Positions 45,923 through 55,835 are shown, numbered from the stretch's first letter. The stretch is 64,000 nucleotides of DNA from Bog-473 sp963707835 (GCA_963707835.1 CAVPRI010000002.1:1302001-1366000); one strand, 5' to 3'. The notes: generated by a model from the sequence alone, not told the origin. Made by a program: numbers and translations.

Positions 45923-46690
45923 TCAGCCCGGAAGCTTGCGCCAGAGGGCCTGCGGCAGCAGGCGCAGGAGCGAGAAGACCCAACGCAGGACGGCCGGCGA
46001 ATAGATCACCGCATCGCCCCGCTCGATGCCGCGCACGATGTCGGCCGCTACGGTGTCGGCATCGACGGCGAAAGGTGCCGGATCCATCCCGGCCGTCATC
46101 TTGGTGTGGACGAATCCCGGCCGGACGATCTGGAGCGATACCCCGCTGCCGCGCAGGGCCTCGGCCATCCCGACGGCGAACCCGTCGAGCCCGGCCTTGG
46201 CCGACCCGTAGAAGAAGTTCGAGCGGCGCACCCGGACGCCGGCCACCGACGACAGCACGACGATGCGCCCGTGTCCCTGGGTCCGCAGGCGCGCCGCTGC
46301 CTCGGTGATGGCCGCGGCGGGCCAGGTGAAGTTGACCGTCACCATCTGCGCCGCCCGCTCAGCCGAGCCCTCGTCCTGGTCCTGTCGTCCCAGCTCGCCG
46401 ACAGCGACGAGAACGAGATCCACCGGCTCACCCGCCGCCGCGAAGCAGCGGTCCACGACGGCGGCCGCCGTGGCCGGCTCGGTCGCGTCGAAGGGGACCG
46501 TCTCGATCCGGCCAGCCGAGCCGTTCAGCTCGGCCGCGGCGTCGGCCAGCGCGTGGGGGTTGCGCCCGGCCAACACAACGCTGCGGCACCTCGTGCCATC
46601 GCCGGCCAGGAGGGCCACGACACGCCGGGCGATGTCCGAGCTGCCGCCCAGGACGAGAACGGATTGGGGATGGCCGAAGGCGTCGTTCAT
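45923..46690 (-). CDS. dprE2: Decaprenylphosphoryl-2-keto-ribose reductase-like SDR
   Basis: 255-residue SDR, second half of the epimerase that turns decaprenyl-phosphoryl ribose into arabinose. Cofactor loop LVLGGSSDIARRV, VVLSSVAGVRVRRSN, and FYGSAKAG with the Tyr-Lys pair; VRPGFVHTKMTAGM follows, all typical of DprE2. ATG overlaps the DprE1 stop by 4 bp. Third gene of the ubiA-dprE1-dprE2 operon, which strongly supports the assignment. Confidence 0.92.
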   Translation of the reverse strand: MNDAFGHPQSVLVLGGSSDIARRVVALLAGDGTRCRSVVLAGRNPHALADAAAELNGSAGRIETVPFDATEPATAAAVVDRCFAAAGEPVDLVLVAVGELGRQDQDEGSAERAAQMVTVNFTWPAAAITEAAARLRTQGHGRIVVLSSVAGVRVRRSNFFYGSAKAGLDGFAVGMAEALRGSGVSLQIVRPGFVHTKMTAGMDPAPFAVDADTVAADIVRGIERGDAVIYSPAVLRWVFSLLRLLPQALWRKLPG

Positions 46691-48072
46691 CCCACCATCC
46701 CTAGTCGGCGCGCCAGGTCCGAGGCCAACACGCCCCTGGGGTCGACGCGCCGGCGCAGTGCCTCGAGCTCGCCCAGGCGCGGGTACATCACCGGAAGCAG
46801 CTCGGGGCGCAGTCGGGCGTCCTTGGCCAGGTAGACCCGACCACCGGCCTCCGCCACCTGCTCGTCGAGCCCGTCGAGCAGGGCAGGCAGGCCGGGCGGC
46901 CCCACCGGGAAGTCCAGCGCGAGCGTCCATCCCTGCTGGGCGAAGGAGAGCGGCCCGGGGGTCCCCGGACCGAACCGCTTGAGCACGGCGAGAAACGAGG
47001 GGATCCCCGAGCCGGCGATGGTGGCGACGGCGTCTTCCACCACGTCACCGCGGTCGGGGGCTACGGCGAACTGGTATTGCACGAAACCGGCCGGGCCGTA
47101 CAGGAGGTTCCAGCCCCCCACCCCGTCGAGCGGGTGGAAGTACGAGGCCAGCGACACGAAGGATCCCGGCTCCGCCGCCGACATCCTGAACCACACCTCA
47201 TTGAGGACCCGCACCGAGACCCGGTTGGCCATGCGGATCGGCGGCACCAGCGGCACCCGCAGCCTGGGCTCCACCGGGGCCTCGAGCCGGCGCGCCACCA
47301 GTGCAGGGGGCAGGTCGGCTGCCGGTGCATGCTCGCCCAACGTGAGCACCGAGCGTCGGGCGCCGTCGCGATGGTCGAGGCAGTCGAGCCAGGCCACGTT
47401 GTAGCGATGGCTGGTGTCTGCCTTCTCCATGTCGTCCATGAGGCCTTCGAGGGTCGTGTGCTTGCGGCTGTCGACCTGCATCCACGAGGTCTCGATGGGG
47501 AGGAGGCGCAACGTGGCGTCCAGCACGATCCCGCTCAGCCCCATGCCTCCGGCGGTCGCCCAGAACAGTTCGGGGTCGGTGTCGGGCGTCAGCTCCAGCG
47601 TCCCGGTAGGCGTGGCCAACGACAGCCGCTCCACATGGCGGCTGAAGCTGCCGTCGCAGTGGTGGTTCTTCCCGTGCACGTCCGAGGCGATGGCTCCGCC
47701 CACCGAGACGTAACGCGTTCCGGGGGTCACCGCGACGAACCACCCGCGCGGGATGGCGCGGCGCATCAGCTCGTGCAGGCTCACACCCGCACCCACCGTG
47801 ACCGTCCCGGTCACTGGGTCGATCTCGCCGATACTGGCGAGCCCGGCCGTGTCGACGACCCGACCGCCACTGCACTGCGCGGCATCGCCGTAGCTGCGCC
47901 CGAGCCCCCGGGCAATGAGGGGCTCGGTGGCGCCCTGCAACAACTCGGCCACCTTGGCGGCGTCCGCCGGCTCCACCACGAGGGCCGCCGAGGGTGCCGT
48001 GCGCCCCCACCCGCTGATGGTCTGCCGCGAGCCCCCACCGGGTTCGGCCTTGTCGTCGTCCGACGTGTTCAC
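46687..48072 (-). CDS. dprE1: Decaprenylphosphoryl-beta-D-ribose oxidase
   Basis: 461-residue FAD-dependent oxidase of the VAO fold. LIARGLGRSYGDAAQ and GTRYVSVGGAIASDVHGKNHH bind FAD; the C-terminal end has MYPRLGELEALRRRVDPRGVLASDLARRL, as in mycobacterial DprE1. The Cys hit by benzothiazinones in M. tuberculosis (Cys387, WNICVDFP) aligns with Ala385 here (WTLALDFP). The active-site Lys of AKD is kept. It oxidises the ribose C2 hydroxyl before DprE2 reduces it. GTG start overlapping the UbiA stop. Confidence 0.93.
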   Translation of the reverse strand: MNTSDDDKAEPGGGSRQTISGWGRTAPSAALVVEPADAAKVAELLQGATEPLIARGLGRSYGDAAQCSGGRVVDTAGLASIGEIDPVTGTVTVGAGVSLHELMRRAIPRGWFVAVTPGTRYVSVGGAIASDVHGKNHHCDGSFSRHVERLSLATPTGTLELTPDTDPELFWATAGGMGLSGIVLDATLRLLPIETSWMQVDSRKHTTLEGLMDDMEKADTSHRYNVAWLDCLDHRDGARRSVLTLGEHAPAADLPPALVARRLEAPVEPRLRVPLVPPIRMANRVSVRVLNEVWFRMSAAEPGSFVSLASYFHPLDGVGGWNLLYGPAGFVQYQFAVAPDRGDVVEDAVATIAGSGIPSFLAVLKRFGPGTPGPLSFAQQGWTLALDFPVGPPGLPALLDGLDEQVAEAGGRVYLAKDARLRPELLPVMYPRLGELEALRRRVDPRGVLASDLARRLGMVG

Positions 48073-49052
48073 GCGTAGAGGCCGATGACCATCAGCCCCG
48101 CCCAGAGCACCCCGTAGCACTGGAGGACGTGGTCGTGCAGGGCCAGCTTCTCCGGTTCGCCACCCTTGCCGGCGTCGAGGAGGCGGAAGACGTGCAGGAC
48201 TCCGAGCACCAGGGGGACGGCGGTCAGCTCGATCCACACGGCGCGGTCGCCCGCGTGCTTCAGCAGACCTGTGCGGTCGAAGGCCCACAGGCAGTACGTG
48301 GCCACGGTGACGCTGGCGGCGATGGTCAGCGTCGAACGGAGGAACGAGTCGGTGTACTCGTCGAGCACGCTGCGGTGAGCACCGCGGTCGTGGCCCAGAC
48401 GGGAGTGCTCGGCGAAGCGTTTCCCCGTCACCAAGAAGAGCGCCGCGAAGGAGGTGAAGACAAGGAACCAGGTCGAGAGGGGGACCCGGGCCACCACGCC
48501 GCCGGCCACGGCTCGCAGCACGAAGCCGGCGGCCACCACCGCCAACTCCACGACTGGCTCACGCTTGAGACGGACGCTGTACGCCGTGCTCAGAGCGAGG
48601 TAGGAGGCGACCACCACCGCGAACTGCCAGGGCCCGATCCACAGCGCGGCGGCCAGGCTCAGGGCGATGAGAAGCACGCCCACCCCGAGAGCGAGCGAGG
48701 GCGAGAGGGCGCCGCTGGCCACCGGTCGGTGCTGCTTGCGAGGGTGGCGGCGATCCTGCTCGACGTCGAGGACGTCGTTGATCATGTAGTGGCCGGAGGC
48801 GGCCGCGCAGAACACGAAGAACGCCCCGACGACCCGCAACGTGGTCGACCAGTGGCCCAGGACGCCGGCCGCGGCGGGTGCCATGAACACCAGCACGTTC
48901 TTGCTCCATTGGCGTGGGCGCAGGCCGCGCACGATGAGCCACGGCGTACCGGTTCGCCAGCTCGTGTGATCGGAACCAGGTGCTCCGGCTCGATCGGGGT
49001 CACGCTGGTCCTGTCCGGCGGCGGACCCGGTGAGGGGGTGAGGGGAGGTCAT
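48069..49052 (-). CDS. ubiA: Decaprenyl-phosphate phosphoribosyltransferase-like UbiA protein
   Basis: Integral membrane prenyl-phosphate transferase of 327 residues with about nine helices. Asp-rich motifs NDVLDVEQDRRHPRK and the second-site region around YSVRLKREPVVE match the UbiA subgroup that transfers 5-phosphoribose to decaprenyl phosphate. It is first in the operon with DprE1 and DprE2, giving decaprenyl-phosphoryl-arabinose for cell-wall arabinan. An N-terminal hydrophilic stretch of about 35 residues precedes the first helix. Confidence 0.92.
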   Translation of the reverse strand: MTSPHPLTGSAAGQDQRDPDRAGAPGSDHTSWRTGTPWLIVRGLRPRQWSKNVLVFMAPAAAGVLGHWSTTLRVVGAFFVFCAAASGHYMINDVLDVEQDRRHPRKQHRPVASGALSPSLALGVGVLLIALSLAAALWIGPWQFAVVVASYLALSTAYSVRLKREPVVELAVVAAGFVLRAVAGGVVARVPLSTWFLVFTSFAALFLVTGKRFAEHSRLGHDRGAHRSVLDEYTDSFLRSTLTIAASVTVATYCLWAFDRTGLLKHAGDRAVWIELTAVPLVLGVLHVFRLLDAGKGGEPEKLALHDHVLQCYGVLWAGLMVIGLYA

Positions 49053-49118
49053 GACCGACCGTTCGAGCGTAGACGACCGGGTCGGCGCCAGGCACCCATG
49101 GTCCCCGGCCGGTGCTGG

Positions 49119-49874
49119 TCAGCTCTGCCGCTCGAGCCAGCCGATCAGGACGGCGATGACCCGGGGGTCGGCGCGGAGCCAATGCCCCGCCCCCAAGACA
49201 GCGTGCAGCTCGGACGGGCCCGTGGCGGATTCGGCCAGCGCCCGGGCGCCGGCCACCGGGACCTCGGGGTCGTCGGACCCGTGCACCACGAGCAGCGACC
49301 TGCCCTTGAGCTGGGCCGCGTCCTCGAGCGGGTGGACGGAGGCCAGTTCGCCGGACCACTCCTCGACCGAGACCGGGAACCCCGCCGAGCGTATGACCCC
49401 AGCCCGGCGGCAGCGCGCCAGCAACGACGCCGGGTCGGCCGCCAGGGACGCCAGATCGGTCGGCGCGCCGAGGCAGGCCACTCCCTGCACCCGCACGTCC
49501 TGGGCGGCGAGGTGCAGGGCCAGCGCGCCGCCGACCCCGAAGCCGATGATCACTCGGGGGGCGTCGGCGGGAACCTCGGTCTCGACGACGAAGGCCAGAT
49601 CCTCGAGCCACCCCGCCGCCGAGAAATCCCCGGCCGACGCGCCGGCGCCCCGCAGCGCGGCGGCGACCACCCGCCAGCCCGACTCGCGGGTGAGCCGGTC
49701 GGCCAGGGCCGGGTAGGTCAGCGCGGCGTCCGCCGCCGCTCCCTTCGACCCGGGCAGATCGTGGCAGAGGACCGCGTGGCCCCGCACCGGCGCTCCAGGG
49801 GTGATGTCACTGGTGTAGATCGACAGGTCGCCGGCCGGTCCGGGCAGGAGCCGGAACGGCCCCGTCCCCGTCAC
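49119..49874 (-). CDS. Alpha/beta-hydrolase-fold protein lacking the nucleophile
   Basis: 251 residues with the alpha/beta-hydrolase order: HDLPGSKGA oxyanion region, VVAAALRGAGAS, the nucleophile elbow, a cap, LLVVHGSDDPEVP with the Asp, and LGAGHWL with the His. The elbow reads GFGVGG instead of GxSxG: the Ser position is Gly113 (GGG codon), so normal Ser hydrolysis is not expected. GTG start 1 bp after the acyl-CoA dehydrogenase stop, suggesting an operon. Confidence 0.8.
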   Translation of the reverse strand: MTGTGPFRLLPGPAGDLSIYTSDITPGAPVRGHAVLCHDLPGSKGAAADAALTYPALADRLTRESGWRVVAAALRGAGASAGDFSAAGWLEDLAFVVETEVPADAPRVIIGFGVGGALALHLAAQDVRVQGVACLGAPTDLASLAADPASLLARCRRAGVIRSAGFPVSVEEWSGELASVHPLEDAAQLKGRSLLVVHGSDDPEVPVAGARALAESATGPSELHAVLGAGHWLRADPRVIAVLIGWLERQS

Positions 49875-49875
49875 C

Positions 49876-50991
49876 TCAGAACCCGATGCGCTGTGCCAGC
49901 AGCTCGCGGTGGTAAGAGGGGTCCCCCAGCAGGAGCTCCGATGCCTTGGCCCGCTTGAAGTACAGGTGGGCGGGGTGCTCCCAGGTGAACCCGATACCGC
50001 CGTGGATCTGGATCGACTCGCCGGCAGCGCGGAAGAAGGCTTCCGAGCAGTAGGCCTTGCACAAGGAGGCGACCACGGGCAACTCGTCGGAGTCCTCGGA
50101 TGCCGCCCAGGCGCCGTAGTAGGCGGCCGACTTGGCGGACTCCACCTCGAGCAGCATGTCAGCGCACTTGTGCTTGATGGCCTGGAAGCTGCCGATCGGG
50201 CGGTTGAACTGGATCCGCACCTTGGCGTACTCGACGGAGGAATCGAGCACGTGCTGCGCGCCCCCGACCTGCTCCGCGGCGAGCGCGACCGCTGCGAGGT
50301 CGAGCGTCTTGGAGATGCCCGGCGCCGCGCCCCCGGCCGTGCCGATCAACACGGCCGGCGTGGCGGCGAACTCGAGCCGCGCCAGCTTGCGCGTCTGGTC
50401 GATCGTGGGCTGCGCCGTCCGGGTGAGGCCCGGCGCATCCGCGGGGACGGCGAAGAGGGAGATGCCCTCCTCCGAGCGGGCGGCCACCACGATCAGGTTC
50501 GCCACGTGGCCGTCGATCACGTAGGCCTTGTGCCCGTCGAGGACCCAGCCCCCGCCCGTGGGCCGGGCCGTGCACGCGAGCTGGTCGAGCTCCCACTTCC
50601 CGTCATCCTCGGTATAGGCGAACGTGGCGATGGTCTCCCCCGAGGCGATGCCGGGAAGGTGCTGCTTCATCGCTTCCTCGTCGCCGGAGCTGAGCAGTGC
50701 GTTGGCCGCAAGCGCCACCGTCGAGAAGAAGGGGGCGCACAACAGGGCGGCACCCATCTCCTCGAATACCAGTGCCAGCTCGACGTAGGAGAACCCAGAA
50801 CCGCCGAATTCCTCGGGAATGGCCAGAGACTGCAGGCCCAGCTGCTCGGCCATCTGGCTCCACACGGCCGGGTCGTAGCCCTCGGTCGTGGCCATGAGCC
50901 GTCGCACCTCGCTCTCGGGCGACTTGTCAGCCAAAAAGCGCTGCACAGCGGACCGAAGCTCCTCCTGCTCGTCACTGAAGGCGAAATCCAT
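49876..50991 (-). CDS. Acyl-CoA dehydrogenase
   Basis: 371-residue FAD-dependent dehydrogenase that oxidises acyl-CoA to enoyl-CoA. N-terminal DFAFSDEQEELRSAVQRFL, a middle beta domain, and the C-terminal helical domain with RIQFNRPIGSFQAIKHKCADM and IQIHGGIGFTWEHPAHLYFKRAKAS. The pattern resembles FadE proteins of actinobacterial lipid and sterol catabolism, where two different subunits can associate. Its substrate cannot be read. Upstream of the degenerate hydrolase gene. Confidence 0.9.
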   Translation of the reverse strand: MDFAFSDEQEELRSAVQRFLADKSPESEVRRLMATTEGYDPAVWSQMAEQLGLQSLAIPEEFGGSGFSYVELALVFEEMGAALLCAPFFSTVALAANALLSSGDEEAMKQHLPGIASGETIATFAYTEDDGKWELDQLACTARPTGGGWVLDGHKAYVIDGHVANLIVVAARSEEGISLFAVPADAPGLTRTAQPTIDQTRKLARLEFAATPAVLIGTAGGAAPGISKTLDLAAVALAAEQVGGAQHVLDSSVEYAKVRIQFNRPIGSFQAIKHKCADMLLEVESAKSAAYYGAWAASEDSDELPVVASLCKAYCSEAFFRAAGESIQIHGGIGFTWEHPAHLYFKRAKASELLLGDPSYHRELLAQRIGF

Positions 50992-51094
50992 GCCCGGCTC
51001 CTCTGCCTCGTCTCCGTGCGGTGTCTACCAGACGGGATGGGACCCGGACCAGGAACCCCCGAGGGCGGACCCCGAACTGTGCCACGCTTGGAGC

Positions 51095-51713
51095 GTGGGA
51101 GCGCTGCGCGAGATCTGGAGCGACGGCCTCGTCGAGATCCACCACATCGTGGTGGGCCCCATGGACAACAACGTGTACGTGGTCCGGTGCCGTCGTACCG
51201 GCGACGCCATGCTGATCGACGCCGCCAACGAGCACGACGCCCTCCTCGAGATCTGCCGGCGGCTCGGGGTGCGCCAGGTGGTCGAGACCCACGGCCACTG
51301 GGACCACATCCAGGCGGTGCCGGCGGTGCGCGACGCCGGGGATCTCCGTGGCGGTCACCAGCGCCGACGCCGGCATGCTGCCGAGCTACGACCTGATACT
51401 CGACGACGAGGAGGCCATCGCAGTCGGGGACCTGCGCATCCGGACCGTGGCCACCCCCGGGCACACCCCGGGGTCCATCTGCTTCGCCGTCGAGGGGACC
51501 AACCTGCTGTTCACCGGCGACACCTTGTTCCCCGGGGGCCCGGGCAACACCTCCTTCGAGGGGAGCAGCTTCGAGAGCATCATCGAGTCGATCGACCAGA
51601 GGATCTTCGCCGCCTTTCCGCCCGACACGCTCGTGCTCCCGGGCCACGGGGCCTCCACCACGATCGGGGATGAGGCACCTCACCTGCAAGAATGGATCGA
51701 CCGGGGCTGGTGA
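51095..51713 (+). CDS. Metallo-beta-lactamase-fold hydrolase (glyoxalase II-like), one frameshift
   Basis: About 206 residues. The metal motif THGHWDHIQAVPAV (HxHxDH) is intact. The frame then shifts in a G4 run near 51337-51341; restored, it reads AGISVAVTSADAG, then TPGHTPGSICF and LLFTGDTLFPGGPG, and ends LPGHGASTTIGDE with the last metal His. These are the five metal-ligand regions of the MBL fold. GTG start at 51095 (MGALREIWSDGLVEIHHI). Located just before the sufC-sufS-sufU operon but with its own likely transcription unit. Confidence 0.82.
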
Positions 51714-51763
51714 CCGGCGCCCTCCCGGCCGCGGCGCCGGAGTGGTGCGGACGGACGTGCCAG

Positions 51764-51790
51764 AAAACCTGACCAAAAAGGTAGACTTTT
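51764..51790. promoter_or_regulatory. 27-bp imperfect palindrome overlapping the sufC -10 region
   Basis: AAAACCTGACC, spacer AAAAA, then GGTAGACTTTT. The arms match at 7 of 11 positions as an inverted repeat (outer AAAA/TTTT and inner ACC/GGT). It covers a -10-like TAGACT (51782-51787) that ends 8 nt before the ATG. The A/T-rich ends stand out against the GC-rich background. Likely operator for an iron or Fe-S responsive regulator. Confidence 0.45.
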
Positions 51791-51795
51791 CCGCG

Positions 51796-52586
<791 letters not shown>

Positions 52587-52590
<4 letters not shown>

Positions 52591-53858
52591 CGGCGGCACC
52601 TGCTCCCCCGGGCTCCCCCGCCGCGCCCCTCAACGTCGAAGCCTTGCGCAAGGACTTCCCGCTCCTCACCCGCAGGGTCCACGGGCGACCGATCGTCTAC
52701 CTCGACTCGGCGTCGTCGGCGCTCCAGCCGCAGGCGGTGATCAGCGCCATGAGCCGCTACTACGAGACGACGCACGCCAATGTGCACCGCGGCGTGTACG
52801 CCACGGCCGAGGAGGCCACCGCCCTGTACGAGCGGGCCCGGGTGGTGGCGGGACGTTTCATCGGCGCGCCGGACCCGGCACACGAGATCGTGTTCACCAA
52901 GAACACCACCGAGGCCCTCAATCTCGTGGCGCACGCGTGGGGGCGGGCCAATCTGCGGGCGGGAGACACCGTGCTCCTCACCGAGATGGAGCACCACGCC
53001 AACATCGTGCCCTGGATGATCCTCTCCGAGGAGATCGGCGGACTCGACCTCCGGTACATCCCGATCGACGACGAGGGCCGACTGGTGCTCGACGACCTCG
53101 ACCGTCTCATCGACGGCGTGAAGCTGGTCGGCATCTCGACCATGTCCAACGTGCTGGGCACCATCAATCCGGTGCGCCACGTGGCCGAGGTGGCCCACCG
53201 TGCGGGTGCCGTGGTCGTGGCCGACGGGGCACAGCTCGTGCCGCACGCCGCCGTCTCGGTGACCGACCTCGGGGTCGACTTCCTGGCCTACTCGGCCCAC
53301 AAGACCATGGGCCCGACCGGCATTGGAGTGCTCTGGGGCCGCGCCGCTCTGCTCGACTCCATGGGCCCCTTCCTCGGGGGCGGAGGGATGATCCTCGACG
53401 TCAAGCTCGACTCGTTCCGCCCGGCCCCGGCGCCGGCTCGCTTCGAGGCGGGGACACCCCCGATCGCCGAGGCGGTGGGGCTGACCGCTGCCGTGGCCTA
53501 CCTCACGGACATCGGCATGGATCGCATCCGGGCCCACGAGCTTGCCCTCACGAACCACGCCCTGGCCCGGCTCGAGGAGAAGCTCGGTCCGGACCTGCGG
53601 GTCTTCGGCCCCCCGGCCGGGGCCGACCGGGGCGGGGTGATCTCGTTCGCCTATCGCGACGTGCACGCCCACGATCTGGCCCAGGTGCTCGACCAGTTCG
53701 GCGTCTGCGTGCGCCCCGGGCACCACTGCGCCAAGCCACTGATGCGCCGGCTGGGCGTGCAGGCGACGGCCCGGGCCTCGCTCTCGCTCTTCAGCGACGA
53801 GGACGACGTCGAGGTGCTGATCGAAGGACTGCTCGAAGCCGGTAGTTTGTTCGCCTGA
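52587..53858 (+). CDS. sufS: Cysteine desulfurase SufS
   Basis: 423-residue PLP enzyme that takes sulfur from cysteine for Fe-S assembly. YLDSASSALQPQAV opens the fold; EMEHHANIVPW stacks on PLP; the PLP-Lys is in YSAHKTMGPTGIG (Lys239); the persulfide Cys is in RPGHHCAKPLM (Cys381), in the short lobe of group II (SufS-type) enzymes. ATGA overlap with sufC and TGATG overlap with sufU show tight coupling. Its normal partner SufU is next. Confidence 0.95.
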
Positions 53859-54364
53859 TGGCAGACCTCGAGGAGCTGTACCGCGAGATCATCCTCGACC
53901 ACTACCGGTCGCCCCGGAACCGTGGCGAGCTCGAGTCGCCCCCCGCACACCGGGTGGAGGGGTTCAACCCCCTGTGCGGCGACGAGGTCGTGGTCTCTCT
54001 CCTGGTAGAGGACGGGACGCTGTCCGACCTCAAGATCGCCGGTTCGGGCTGCTCGATCAGCCAGTCTTCAGCCTCGCTCATGTCGGCAGCAGTCAAGGGC
54101 AAGCCCATCGACGAGGTGCGCCGGCTGATCTCGACCTTCAAGCGCATGATGACGGTCCACGAGGCCAGTCTCGACACCGATGCTCCCGCCGAGGGCGCGG
54201 ACGAGAAGGCCGAAACCGAGCCCGAGGCGGTCGACGTCGGTGAGCTCGGCGAGCTGGCTGCTCTCCAAGGCGTCGTGAAGTTCCCGGTGCGCATAAAGTG
54301 CGCAACCCTCAGCTGGAACGCCCTGGCCCAGGGCCTCGACGAGACAGCAGCCGAGGCCTCCTAG
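53858..54364 (+). CDS. sufU: SufU sulfur-transfer protein
   Basis: 168 residues. Zinc-binding and sulfur-accepting residues are present: Cys40 and Asp42 in PLCGDEV, Cys65 in GSGCSISQSS, and Cys148 in KCATLSW. Gram-positive and actinobacterial SufU proteins receive persulfide from SufS. An acidic, Glu/Ala-rich insertion of about 25 residues (around 107-132) separates the last Cys from the core and makes it longer than the usual 145-150 residues. The gene ends in near-repeats of CCGAGGCCTCCT (54351-54376). Confidence 0.92.
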   Translation: MADLEELYREIILDHYRSPRNRGELESPPAHRVEGFNPLCGDEVVVSLLVEDGTLSDLKIAGSGCSISQSSASLMSAAVKGKPIDEVRRLISTFKRMMTVHEASLDTDAPAEGADEKAETEPEAVDVGELGELAALQGVVKFPVRIKCATLSWNALAQGLDETAAEAS

Positions 54365-54401
54365 CCGAGGCCTCCTCGCCCAGACCTCCTCGCCGGGGCA
54401 C

Positions 54402-55787
54402 TCAGCCGGGGCTGCAGGGAACCGGATCGAAGGAGGGTGGTGCCGGGGCGACTGCCGCACCGGCACCCGTCGTGCTTCCGGTCGTCGGCACTGTCGACTT
54501 CGCGGTCGTGGTGGTCGTCGTCGTGACCGTGGGCGGCGGGTTCGGGTAGCCGGCGGCATCGGGCGGGGGATTGGTGGGGTTGACCAGGCTCGACCCGAAG
54601 ATGTTGACCAGCATCTGCTGCGCCTCCGGCTGCTCCACCGTCAACACGTCGCCCAGGCCGCCGAACGAGGTCGACGAAACCGTGGGCAGCGTCTGCCCGG
54701 CCAGGTTCCCCGGGTCGAACGAGCGGTACGTGAGCGCCAACCCGATCAGCTCGTTCAACCCGAATCCGTCGTCGATGGTCACGCCCTCGTGGATCGAACC
54801 GATGAAGTTGTTCACCGTGAGCGGGTTCACCTTCGACTTGGCTGCGCTGATCAGAGCCTTGATGAAGGCATCCTGGCGCTGGATTCGGCCGAAGTCGCTG
54901 GTTCCGTCGTAGTGCCAGTAGCCGTTTTCGTAGTACTCGTAGTGCCTGGCGCGCGCCACGGCCAGGGCCTGCGCACCCCCGACCAGCTGGCACCCCGTGG
55001 TGGTGATGTTCAGTCCGGAGTAGGCGTCCTTGGCCGGATAGGGGAAGTCCAGGTAGATGCCCCCCAGCGCGTTGACGGCGTCCTGGAACCCCGAGAAGCC
55101 CACCTGGACCACGTGGTTGATGGGGATGCCCAGGTTGGCCGTGATCGTCTTGACGAGCTGGTTCGCTCCCGAGTTGTACGAGGAGTTGATCCGGTTGTAC
55201 GTCCCGTACTGGGCGTTGTCTGGCGGCAACATGGTCACTACGGTGTCCCGGGGTATCGAGACGATCTGGATCTGCTTGGTCGACGGTGTCACTCGCCAGA
55301 GTTGCACGACGTCACTCCGCTGACCCGTTACTTCGGAGGCCGAACCGAAGGCCTGCGCCGCCCCGGCTGACTCGCCCACCCGGGTGTCCGAGCCGATGAC
55401 CAGGATGGTGAAGGGGGCGCCGTTCTGCACGGCCGCTTCGTCATTGATATGGACCTTGCTGATCTGGTCGTAGCGGTACCACAGGTAGGCGTAGCTACCG
55501 CCGACGGCGGCGGCCAGCACGACGAGCACGGTGAGGAGGGACACGACCACCTTCTTGCGCCTGCTCCATCGGGGCGCGCCGCTGCGCCGGCGTTTCGGTT
55601 GCGACGTCGCAGCGTCGACGCGCGTACCGAGGGCGCGCAGACCTTCCTCGTTGGCCACGCTCTCGGGTTCTGCGCCACCGCGCATCTGCCGACCGAGCGC
55701 GGCCAGGCCGTCCTGGTTGGCAGCCTGGCCCCGCCGGCGGCGGGATGAGCGATCCGACATGTCGTCCGGTGGACGACCGTTCGCCAT
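54402..55787 (-). CDS. LytR-CpsA-Psr (LCP) family glycopolymer ligase
   Basis: 461 residues: a charged cytoplasmic N-terminus with basic RRRR stretches, one membrane helix (about residues 84-104), then the extracytoplasmic LCP domain with ILVIGSDTRVGE, the RSDVVQLWRV Arg/Asp motif, and IVSIPRDTVV, and a Thr/Pro-rich C-terminal tail. LCP enzymes attach teichoic acid, arabinogalactan or capsule to peptidoglycan. ATG 55787 chosen; ATG 55748 is also in frame. It is downstream of sufC copy 2, but the functional connection is with the envelope genes elsewhere in the window. Confidence 0.88.
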   Translation of the reverse strand: MANGRPPDDMSDRSSRRRRGQAANQDGLAALGRQMRGGAEPESVANEEGLRALGTRVDAATSQPKRRRSGAPRWSRRKKVVVSLLTVLVVLAAAVGGSYAYLWYRYDQISKVHINDEAAVQNGAPFTILVIGSDTRVGESAGAAQAFGSASEVTGQRSDVVQLWRVTPSTKQIQIVSIPRDTVVTMLPPDNAQYGTYNRINSSYNSGANQLVKTITANLGIPINHVVQVGFSGFQDAVNALGGIYLDFPYPAKDAYSGLNITTTGCQLVGGAQALAVARARHYEYYENGYWHYDGTSDFGRIQRQDAFIKALISAAKSKVNPLTVNNFIGSIHEGVTIDDGFGLNELIGLALTYRSFDPGNLAGQTLPTVSSTSFGGLGDVLTVEQPEAQQMLVNIFGSSLVNPTNPPPDAAGYPNPPPTVTTTTTTTAKSTVPTTGSTTGAGAAVAPAPPSFDPVPCSPG

Positions 55788-55835
55788 GGACGAGAACGGT
55801 ACCAAGCACGGTTGCGCCAGTGGCGGCGCGTCGGG

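Noticed and set aside
48129..49958. Long plus-strand open frame opposite ubiA and the hydrolase
   Set aside because: Low-complexity translation without motifs, while the minus strand encodes well-supported coupled genes.
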